From: an uncultured Paracoccaceae bacterium
GTDB taxonomy: Bacteria; Pseudomonadota; Alphaproteobacteria; Rhodobacterales; Rhodobacteraceae
Direction: 5' to 3'
Assembly: GCA_947503965.1 (NCBI GenBank)
Contig: CANNFU010000006.1
Location: 248,001 to 312,000, forward strand
DNA length: 64,000 nucleotides
The position numbers and the translations under genes are program-made. Each line of letters begins with the position of its first letter. Positions within the stretch are counted from its first letter, which is position 1. Below, one piece after another: positions 57,728 through 64,000 of the stretch. The notes beneath the pieces are model-generated. The model did not search any database and was not told the origin of the DNA. It worked only from the letters and a program-made list of their open reading frames with translations.

Positions 57728-58300
57728 TTAGAAAAGCCGCTCTGCGTTGACGCCGACGGTCATTGCGCCCAGCAATTCACCCGTTTCGGGGTCACTGATC
57801 GCCATGGAGACCTGTCCCAGATAGGTCTGTGCAGATTCGTCGAATTCGACGTCACCGATATGCGTTGCGCCGGGGCCCACGCTGTATGTGGCAGAAAACT
57901 TAGTCTCGTCACCCTGCCACATATCGGATGTGACAGCCGAGGCCGCAGCGTTCAAACCAACGGCGTCCATGACGAAAATCTCGGAGATTGCGCCGCCGGA
58001 CGCTGCCACCTGATTGCGCAAGAAATCGGCGGCTTCATTGTTCAGAATTGGTGTAATTGTCGGCGTATTGCTTTGCCCGACTTCCGCACGCCATGCCTGA
58101 TCAAGCTGTATGATCCGGGCATTGTCGTAACCCGCAGTTTGCGCATTGGCAGCGCGCAAGGCATCAAGGATCACCGGGTCATGTGCCCACGCGGCCACGT
58201 TGTTTTGCAAATAAGCCTCTAGCGCCGGGGCAAATTCATCAGCCATGGCGGTTTGGGCCGCCATCAAGACGGCCAAAGATGTAAAGCTTTGTTTCAGCAT
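57728..58300 (-). CDS. Secreted Cache-like sensor protein
   Basis: 190 residues with a signal peptide (MLKQSFTSLAVLMAAQTAMA). The middle has IFVMDAVGLNAAASAVTSDMWQGDETKF and the end SMAISDPETGELLGAMTVGVNAE, which is the core of a single-Cache (PDC-like) sensor domain. There is no membrane helix or signalling domain after it. It is co-transcribed with the chemoreceptor and could present a ligand to it, or sense oxidants or small acids independently. Confidence 0.8.
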   Translation of the reverse strand: MLKQSFTSLAVLMAAQTAMADEFAPALEAYLQNNVAAWAHDPVILDALRAANAQTAGYDNARIIQLDQAWRAEVGQSNTPTITPILNNEAADFLRNQVAASGGAISEIFVMDAVGLNAAASAVTSDMWQGDETKFSATYSVGPGATHIGDVEFDESAQTYLGQVSMAISDPETGELLGAMTVGVNAERLF

Positions 58301-58478
58301 TCAAGAACTCCAATTCAACATCGTTACAGATCGCGCATCAGCGACGCGACTGAACGCTATGCGCCCTCAATTGCTTTTTCCTTAATGCTGCTTATTTCTT
58401 TTGCTCCGCGCGCGGGTACAGTGCAAAACAGCTATTCCTGGCAGAATTCTGGTTTGCTCAACAGCTGTGGCGCACCTG

Positions 58479-59333
58479 TTATTGTTTTTCAGACAGGTCC
58501 AGAAGCGCCATCAGATAGGGTTTCATCTGCTTTTGAAACGCATGTTTGCTTGGATTGCGGAATGTCGAGTGTGCCATCACAATGGTTGCCCATTGAACAA
58601 GCCTTTGCTGTGGAACGCCAATCGCATTGGCAAAGACCGCGCCCCGTCTGTCGATACGGGTTATCAGTTCATCCACTGAACTGAAATTGAATGGTGTTAT
58701 CAGGCTTTTGGAGAATTCAAAGGCGGGGTCAGCGCGCAGTCCCTTGGGGTCGATCAGGCGCGGTCCGTCCGCTGTGGCAATCACATTGCTGAAGCCAAGG
58801 TCGCCATGCAGCACCTTTTCCTGCGCGGTTGCTGTGAGATGATCCAACAATTGCAGCGCGCGCCGGAGCTCTGCATCATGTGGTCCGGTCGACTGATCGA
58901 TGCTGTTTTGAAGGTCCCGTCGCGTTCCTGTGGCCACGCGCCGATAAAGGAAGGGCCATTTGAATGGCGTCTTTGAAATGGCCTGCGCGACCTGAGCCAG
59001 CATTTCGGTCGCCTCTCCCTCTGCCCCGTTTGTGAGGACCTGATCAAGGCCGGGTCCTTCCAGCCATTCCATCAACATCGCAGAGCGCACCAAGCTGCTG
59101 CGGTAGATCTTCACGCCTGTGTCGGGCGGCAGATTGCGCAGAAAGTGAACGGCGCTTCCTTCACCGCCCATGCCCAGCTGTTTGTAGATTTTCAGTGCAC
59201 ACAGGCCTTCGCGTCCCTCGGCCTGAAAGATAAAGGCGCGCGGTGTTTCAGCGACACGGTCACCCAATTTCAGTCGCCAGCGATTTGCAAGAGTGCGCGC
59301 TGCGGGGCCGATGGTGTGTTCGTTCAGTTTCAT
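58479..59333 (-). CDS. Aminoglycoside/hydroxyurea phosphotransferase-like kinase (APH(6) family)
   Basis: 284 residues. The phosphotransferase catalytic loop reads LHGDLGFSNVI with Asp, and the metal site RLIDPKGLRADPAFEF matches the APH(6) pattern of streptomycin 6-kinase and hydroxyurea kinase. KIYKQLGMGGEGSAVHFLRNL is the N-lobe. A chromosomal single gene, so a resistance role is unproven; it may act on an endogenous metabolite. Confidence 0.82.
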   Translation of the reverse strand: MKLNEHTIGPAARTLANRWRLKLGDRVAETPRAFIFQAEGREGLCALKIYKQLGMGGEGSAVHFLRNLPPDTGVKIYRSSLVRSAMLMEWLEGPGLDQVLTNGAEGEATEMLAQVAQAISKTPFKWPFLYRRVATGTRRDLQNSIDQSTGPHDAELRRALQLLDHLTATAQEKVLHGDLGFSNVIATADGPRLIDPKGLRADPAFEFSKSLITPFNFSSVDELITRIDRRGAVFANAIGVPQQRLVQWATIVMAHSTFRNPSKHAFQKQMKPYLMALLDLSEKQ

Positions 59334-59477
59334 TCAGGCCTGCACAGAGATCATGGACGCATATGCGTTTGTCGGCTAACGCGGTGAAAATGACAATCAT
59401 GCATCCTGATCTTCGGTGGCTGGTTGACCTTGCGGGGCAAGCGCATAGTGTCGGTCTACTGCAAAAGAGGAGCGTCC

Positions 59478-60713
59478 ATGTCTGCCCATATTGATCCTGA
59501 AAAGCTTGACCGTCTGGCCGAAGTTGCCGTGCGCACAGGTGTGAATTTGCAGCCCGGGCAGGATCTGGTGATCACAGCACCGATGGCAGCGCTTGATCTG
59601 GTACGGCTGATTACGGCCCATGCCTACCGGGCGGGCGCCGGACTAGTAACACCGTTCTTCACCGACGACGTGATCACGCTGGCACGCTACAAGCACGCGC
59701 CGGATGAGAGTTTTGATCGGGCGCCGAACTGGCTTTTTGAGGGGATGGCCGCCGCGTTCAAGGGCGGTGCGGCCCGTATGGCGATTACGGGTGACGATCC
59801 CATGTTGCTGGCAGATCAGGACCCCGCGAAAGTTGCGCGGGTCAGTAAAGCCAATGCGATTGCCGCGAAACCAGCGATGGCACCCATCGTCGGGTTTGAA
59901 GTGAACTGGAATATCGTGGCCTATCCGGGTGCTGCATGGGCCGCGCGGGTCTATCCAGATCTGCCGGTGGACGAGGCGCAAGGCAAGCTGATGGATGCGA
60001 TTTATGCCGCATCCCGTCTGGATGGCGACGATCCGGTGGCCAATTGGGCAGCGCACAGCGCACGATTGAAAGAGCGGGTTGATTGGCTGAATACGCAAAA
60101 TTTTGGTGCGCTGCATTACTCTGGACCCGGCACGGACCTGCATCTTGGTCTGGCGGATGGGCATATCTGGAAAGGCGGGGCGTCGCCTGCGCTGAACGGA
60201 GTTGTGTGCCAGCCGAATATCCCGACCGAGGAGGTCTTTACCTGCCCGCATGCTTATAAGGTGGAGGGCACTGTGGCAGCCACCAAGCCATTGGCCCATC
60301 AGGGGAGTGTGATCGAGGATATCGCCGTCCGGTTCGAGGCCGGGCGCATCGTTGAAGCGACCGCGTCCAAAGGGCAGGATGTGCTGCGGGAGCTATTGAA
60401 AACCGATGACGGGGCCAGCCGGATCGGGGAGGTCGCGCTGGTGCCGCATTCCAGCCCGATCAGCCAGTCCGGCACCTTGTTCTATAATACCTTGTTCGAT
60501 GAAAACGCATCCTGTCATATCGCGCTGGGTCAGTGCTATGCCGATACGATTGAAGGGGGGTCCGAATTGTCGCCAGAAGAGCTGAAGCAGAAGGGCGGGA
60601 ACCAAAGTATCATTCACGTGGATTGGATGATGGGCTCTGACGCGGTAGATATCGACGGGATCACCAAGACCGGAGAGCGGGTTCCGGTGATGCGCGGCGG
60701 TGAATGGGCGTAA
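59478..60713 (+). CDS. Aminopeptidase (peptidase family M29)
   Basis: 411 residues. Family M29 pieces: [55 protein letters not shown] with metal-binding Glu, [16 protein letters not shown] and [16 protein letters not shown] with His and Asp. It releases N-terminal residues from peptides using two metal ions. GAGGAG lies about 8 nt before the ATG. Divergent from the kinase gene. Confidence 0.92.
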   Translation: MSAHIDPEKLDRLAEVAVRTGVNLQPGQDLVITAPMAALDLVRLITAHAYRAGAGLVTPFFTDDVITLARYKHAPDESFDRAPNWLFEGMAAAFKGGAARMAITGDDPMLLADQDPAKVARVSKANAIAAKPAMAPIVGFEVNWNIVAYPGAAWAARVYPDLPVDEAQGKLMDAIYAASRLDGDDPVANWAAHSARLKERVDWLNTQNFGALHYSGPGTDLHLGLADGHIWKGGASPALNGVVCQPNIPTEEVFTCPHAYKVEGTVAATKPLAHQGSVIEDIAVRFEAGRIVEATASKGQDVLRELLKTDDGASRIGEVALVPHSSPISQSGTLFYNTLFDENASCHIALGQCYADTIEGGSELSPEELKQKGGNQSIIHVDWMMGSDAVDIDGITKTGERVPVMRGGEWA

Positions 60714-60717
60714 TGCG

Positions 60718-60763
60718 CCAGAATTTTCAAAAATTCTGGGCCAAAATCTTGCAAGATTTTGGC
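60718..60763 (+). repeat. Double palindrome element
   Basis: Two adjacent perfect palindromes: 60718-60739 (10-bp arms CCAGAATTTT/AAAATTCTGG with a 2-nt spacer) and 60740-60763 (24 bp, no spacer, centre CTTGCAAG). They begin 4 nt after the aminopeptidase stop. As RNA they form two stacked hairpins, likely the end of that transcript. Confidence 0.75.
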
Positions 60764-60834
60764 GCCGCGATCTTCGCATGCTTGCGCAGGCATGCCATTT
60801 TGCACATATAGGGAGCAGCCAAGGGAGACCCGCC

Positions 60835-61146
60835 ATGCGCGCTCGAATCTATAAGCCAGCCAAGACAGCAATGTCGTCAGGCACTGCCAAGACCAAGCAT
60901 TGGGTGCTGGAGCATGTGGCCGAGACTGCGCGAGGGGTTGATCCGTTGATGGGCTGGACATCGTCGTCAGATACGCAGGCACAGGTCCGGCTGGAGTTTG
61001 ATACCAAAGACGCGGCCCTGGAATATGCAAAAGAGCGCGGTATCGATGCGATTGTGCAGGAACCGAAGGCCCGCAAGGCCAATATCCGTCCCGGTGGCTA
61101 TGGTGAAAACTTTGCCACGAACCGCCGGGGAGCGTGGACGCATTAG
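60835..61146 (+). CDS. NADH dehydrogenase (complex I) accessory subunit, NDUFS4 homologue
   Basis: 103 residues. Starts [23 protein letters not shown] and ends [13 protein letters not shown], the pattern of alphaproteobacterial ETC complex I subunit-conserved-region proteins, homologues of mitochondrial NDUFS4. It stabilises the NADH-binding arm. AAGGGAGA lies 6 nt upstream. It stands apart from the nuo operon, as is usual. Its stop overlaps an SDR stop on the other strand by 4 bp. Confidence 0.93.
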   Translation: MRARIYKPAKTAMSSGTAKTKHWVLEHVAETARGVDPLMGWTSSSDTQAQVRLEFDTKDAALEYAKERGIDAIVQEPKARKANIRPGGYGENFATNRRGAWTH

Positions 61147-61925
61147 GCGTCGATATGTTGGACAGGCAAGCCGACCGCTTGCCGTCCGGCATCTGATTTT
61201 ATCGAAAAATCGCCGCCGTCATAACGGCGCGCAGCATCACTGGTGAGCCACAGTATTGCCTCGGCGGCCCACTCAGGCGGGATGTGTGTGGACCAGTCGA
61301 GTTTGGAGACCGGGTTTATTCCTGCTGATCGGATCTGTCTTTGCATCTGGGTGGCAACTGTACCGGGCGACAGGCCGACGCAGCGGATGTTATTTTCGCC
61401 CTCTTCCTTGTGCACGCAGGCGGTCAGCATCAGCACTGCTGCCTTGGTGGCGCAATAGTGTGACCAGCCTTCAAGGGCACTGGTGGCAGCGCCGGACGAG
61501 ATATTGATGATCGTGCCGCCCCCTGACGTCTTCATGACGGGGATTGCAGCGTTCAAGCCGTGAAAGACACCTTTGATGTTGATGTCAACAACCTGCCCCC
61601 AGGCTGCTGGATTGGCGTCTTCTATCCGCGTGATCGGGTCGATCACCCCGGCATTATTCACCAGGATATCAAGTTGCCCGAACCTGTCTGTCACCTGCGC
61701 GAAGGTTGTGGCGACCGCGTTGGCATCTGACATGTCGCATGGCAGGGCCATCGCCCGATCGCCGATTTCGCCTGCGATTTTTTCAATGGCGTCAGACGAC
61801 CGGGCCAAAAGGACCACATTCGCCCCGGCGGCGGCGAGGCGACGTGCGGTCGCCTCTCCGATACCGCGGCTTGCGCCGGTGACGATGGCCGTTTGACCAC
61901 GAAGGGATATATGTGGGTTCAGCAT
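61143..61925 (-). CDS. Short-chain dehydrogenase/reductase
   Basis: 260 residues. [38 protein letters not shown] and [10 protein letters not shown] are classical SDR elements. The ATG overlaps the azoR stop by 1 nt, so they form one unit, probably under the divergent LysR. Substrate unknown. Confidence 0.9.
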   Translation of the reverse strand: MLNPHISLRGQTAIVTGASRGIGEATARRLAAAGANVVLLARSSDAIEKIAGEIGDRAMALPCDMSDANAVATTFAQVTDRFGQLDILVNNAGVIDPITRIEDANPAAWGQVVDINIKGVFHGLNAAIPVMKTSGGGTIINISSGAATSALEGWSHYCATKAAVLMLTACVHKEEGENNIRCVGLSPGTVATQMQRQIRSAGINPVSKLDWSTHIPPEWAAEAILWLTSDAARRYDGGDFSIKSDAGRQAVGLPVQHIDA

Positions 61926-62575
61926 TATGCGGCCTCTTGATTGGCGATGAAATGGTCGATGGCTTGCAGTGCGCTGGCACGATTTGCCGCAATGGTTGTG
62001 GTGTCTGCTGTGGTGGCTTCGATGCTGAAGACCGATACATCGCTGATTCCGATGAATCCCAGGATCATCTCCACGTAAGGCCGCATGAAATCGTAGCTTT
62101 GCAGCGGTCCGCCATCGGCATAGCCGCCAGCGCCATAGGACAGGGTCACCAACGCTTTCTTGCCCGTCACAAGCCCCCTGAATTGCCCGTCTTCATAAGC
62201 AAATGTGTGGCCGATGCGCACGACCTGGTCGATCCACGCCTTGAAGGCGGAAGGCACCGAGAAGTTGTAAATGGGCAGCGAGATAATGAGGATGTCGGCT
62301 GCCTGCACCTCAGCGATCAGTTGGTCCGAGAGAGCGGTTGCGGTGCGCAGCGTGTCGGTCATCGCTTCCGGTGGCGTATAATAGCCCTTGATCGTGGTGT
62401 CGCTGATATGAGGGATGGGTGCTGCCGCAAGATCACGTGAAACGACTTGCGCGTCGGGGTGGCGGTTTTGCAATTGCGCCACAAGATGCGCAGCTAGCGC
62501 CCGGCTGTAAGAGCCTTCTTCATCGCGGGATGCGGTTGCCCTGGCAGACGCGTCAATACGGAGGATCTGTGTCAT
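61925..62575 (-). CDS. azoR: FMN-dependent NADH:quinone/azo oxidoreductase
   Basis: 216 residues, flavodoxin-like. ILRIDASARATASRDEEGSYSRALAAHLV at the start, LIISLPIYNFSVPSAFKAWIDQVVRIGHTFAY, and LSYGAGGY near residue 140 match AzoR. It reduces quinones and azo compounds by two electrons, protecting against quinone stress. Divergent from a LysR gene, a layout common for quinone- or thiol-stress responses. Confidence 0.93.
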   Translation of the reverse strand: MTQILRIDASARATASRDEEGSYSRALAAHLVAQLQNRHPDAQVVSRDLAAAPIPHISDTTIKGYYTPPEAMTDTLRTATALSDQLIAEVQAADILIISLPIYNFSVPSAFKAWIDQVVRIGHTFAYEDGQFRGLVTGKKALVTLSYGAGGYADGGPLQSYDFMRPYVEMILGFIGISDVSVFSIEATTADTTTIAANRASALQAIDHFIANQEAA

Positions 62576-62673
62576 CGGATGTTCCTTTGAATGTGATGTG
62601 GTTGCAAGATGTGCGACGTTCCATGAGTCCGACAGATGGACAAATGACAATCAGCCATGCAAAAAATGCACGA

Positions 62674-63576
62674 ATGAATCATTTGGATATTTCTGTCGCC
62701 GGGTTGCGATTGTTTTTTGACGTGGCACAGGCGGGATCCTTTGCCGCAGTGGCGCGTCTGCGGGGTGTGGATCCTTCGATTATCTCGCGCCAGATCAAGG
62801 GACTGGAGGAAGCGCTGGGGTTTCGCCTGTTTGATCGCAACACGCGCCGGCTGCATTTAACCGAAGCGGGGCGACTGTATCTGGAGCGCACGCAGGGGCT
62901 TCTGGATGAGCTGGAGGCCGCACGTGAGGAGGCAACCGATATGATGTCGCAGCCGACCGGGCGGTTGCGTATGACGGCATCAACGGCGTTCGGTGAGCGG
63001 TGGTTGATGCCGCGCATGCGGGGTTTTGCGGCCAAATACTCGGGTATCACGCTTGATCTATGGCTGACGGATAGTGTGGTGGATATCGCTCAGGATGGTA
63101 TTGATCTGGCGGTGCGGCTGATGCCGCAGCCAGAGGGGGCCCTTGTGGCGCGCAAGCTGCTGGACACGCGGTATCATGTGGTTGCCAGCACCGCATATTT
63201 GGCGAGCGCAGGTTTCTTGATGACACCAAATGACCTGGAGTATCGGGATTGTCTGTTGCTGCCGCTGCCCGGGTACCGGTCGCATTGGCGGTTTCGCAAG
63301 AACGGGGTGGTGACAGAGGTGCCGGTGACCGGCCGCATGACTATTTCCAACCCGCTTGCGCTACATCGGGCGGCCCGTGACGATATGGGGCCAGCGCTGT
63401 TGGCAGACTGGATTGTTGCGGATGATCTGAAATCGGGGCGGCTGGTGGATTGCCTGCCCGGCTGGGATGCCAGTGCAGCAGATTTCGATACGGCGGCTTG
63501 GCTGGTTTATCCCTCGCGCCACTATGTGCCGGGCAAGTTGCGGACGATGATTGATCATCTGGTGGCCACATCCTGA
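62674..63576 (+). CDS. LysR-family transcriptional regulator
   Basis: 300 residues. HTH LRLFFDVAQAGSFAAVARLRGVDPSIISRQI (residues 11-42, in part) and an effector domain beginning GRLRMTASTAFGERWLMP, the CrgA/AaeR-like subgroup. ATG at 62674 chosen by family length; 62644 is an alternative. Divergent from azoR-SDR, its probable target. No clear operator could be fixed. Confidence 0.9.
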   Translation: MNHLDISVAGLRLFFDVAQAGSFAAVARLRGVDPSIISRQIKGLEEALGFRLFDRNTRRLHLTEAGRLYLERTQGLLDELEAAREEATDMMSQPTGRLRMTASTAFGERWLMPRMRGFAAKYSGITLDLWLTDSVVDIAQDGIDLAVRLMPQPEGALVARKLLDTRYHVVASTAYLASAGFLMTPNDLEYRDCLLLPLPGYRSHWRFRKNGVVTEVPVTGRMTISNPLALHRAARDDMGPALLADWIVADDLKSGRLVDCLPGWDASAADFDTAAWLVYPSRHYVPGKLRTMIDHLVATS

Positions 63577-63627
63577 CCCACAGGGGGTTGCCAAAGATGC
63601 TAAACCCGCGCCATACGTGGCGATAGC

Positions 63628-63704
63628 GGTCCGATAGCTCAACTGGATAGAGCAGCTGACTTCTAATCAGCAGGTTGAGGGTTCGAGTCCTTCTCGGATC
63701 GCCA
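63628..63704 (+). tRNA. tRNA-Arg (anticodon TCT)
   Basis: Acceptor GGTCCGA with TCGGATC, D-stem GCTC/GAGC, anticodon loop CTTCTAA with TCT at 63662-63664, T-loop TTCGAGT and an encoded CCA. It starts 51 nt after the LysR stop. Confidence 0.97.
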
Positions 63705-63729
63705 CTTACCTATGAATTGTAAGTATTTT
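63705..63729 (+). terminator. Hairpin after tRNA-Arg
   Basis: ACTTAC and GTAAGT form a 6-bp stem with a 9-nt loop, followed by ATTTT. Plausible weak terminator for the tRNA transcript. Confidence 0.4.
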
Positions 63730-63912
63730 CAGTGCACAATTTTTGGTTGTGAATCCTAATGAAAATTAAGAAAATTTATTGAAAATCAAATAGTTTTGCC
63801 CCGTACGTCATGTCGATTTTTACATCTCTTTAACCGTAACATTTGACCTTTGTTAACTACGCGACGGTGCTGGCGTCGTGAGGTTTTAACACTAGGTAGG
63901 TGCGTTGCGGCG

Positions 63913-64000
63913 ATGTTCGATTTTCATGAAGATGCATTCGAGGACAGTTCTTTTACCAAAGCTGCACATGATGGGGTGCTTGCCCACGGTGTGTCAAAAA
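63913..64000 (+). CDS. Start of an unidentified gene (cut by window end)
   Basis: An ATG at 63913 opens 29 codons to the edge (MFDFHEDAFEDSSFTKAA and onward), acidic, no family recognised. It follows about 180 bp of AT-rich DNA rich in TTTAACC-like sequence, which would suit a promoter. Too short to classify. Confidence 0.4.
   Translation, partial: MFDFHEDAFEDSSFTKAAHDGVLAHGVSK

Overview
The window looks like a chromosomal segment of a marine Roseobacter-group alphaproteobacterium (Rhodobacteraceae). Evidence: the lysC-ptsP pair, an NDUFS4-type complex I subunit, mtnP-apt, an OxyR/KatG pair, a tripartite tricarboxylate transporter, a 2-aminobenzoyl-CoA pathway, high GC with alphaproteobacterial codon use, and small dispersed palindromes of the kind common in this group. 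No rRNA, CRISPR array, integrase, transposase or prophage was seen. Two tRNA genes are present (Cys-GCA and Arg-TCT). This attribution is inference from gene content.

Layout. 1-10.4 kb: a LacI-controlled catabolic locus. A solute-binding protein (cut by the window edge) diverges from a long + strand series: UgpC/MalK-type ATPase, SnoaL/NTF2-like protein, HisD-fold dehydrogenase resembling sulfopropanediol dehydrogenase HpsN, SDR, LacI regulator, tandem NTF2-like protein, bicupin, MetE-like zinc enzyme and a GlcD/D-lactate-dehydrogenase-type flavoprotein. The same 16-bp operator sits in opposite orientations in the divergent promoter. The substrate is not known; this is the best candidate for an undescribed pathway. 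10.7-29.5 kb: housekeeping and transport genes (apt, mtnP, SulP, Ca/Na exchanger, ptsP, lysC, Nudix, AcuC-like deacetylase, modABC, two Kdo transferases, neuC). 29.7-35.1 kb: tRNA-Cys, then LysR / TctC-TctB-TctA / class III CoA transferase, a system to import a carboxylate and convert it to its CoA ester.

35.1-48.2 kb: after a decayed acyl-CoA synthetase remnant lies a compact 14-gene + strand operon for aerobic 2-aminobenzoate (anthranilate) degradation through CoA esters: the monooxygenase/reductase fusion, SDR, MarR regulator, enoyl-CoA hydratase, acyl-CoA dehydrogenase, 2-aminobenzoate-CoA ligase, a stand-alone RAM sensor domain, a five-gene branched-chain-type ABC importer, a hot-dog thioesterase and a RidA-like protein. 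Most junctions overlap by 1-11 nt.

48.3-64 kb: oxyR divergent from katG (with a branched RNA-like structure after katG), a PPOX protein, a secreted protein, a DUF3800 gene of different composition, uvrB whose Shine-Dalgarno lies in an 11-bp hairpin, a chemoreceptor next to a secreted sensor-like protein, an APH(6)-like kinase, an M29 aminopeptidase, the NDUFS4 homologue, an SDR-azoR pair with a divergent LysR regulator, tRNA-Arg and the start of another gene.
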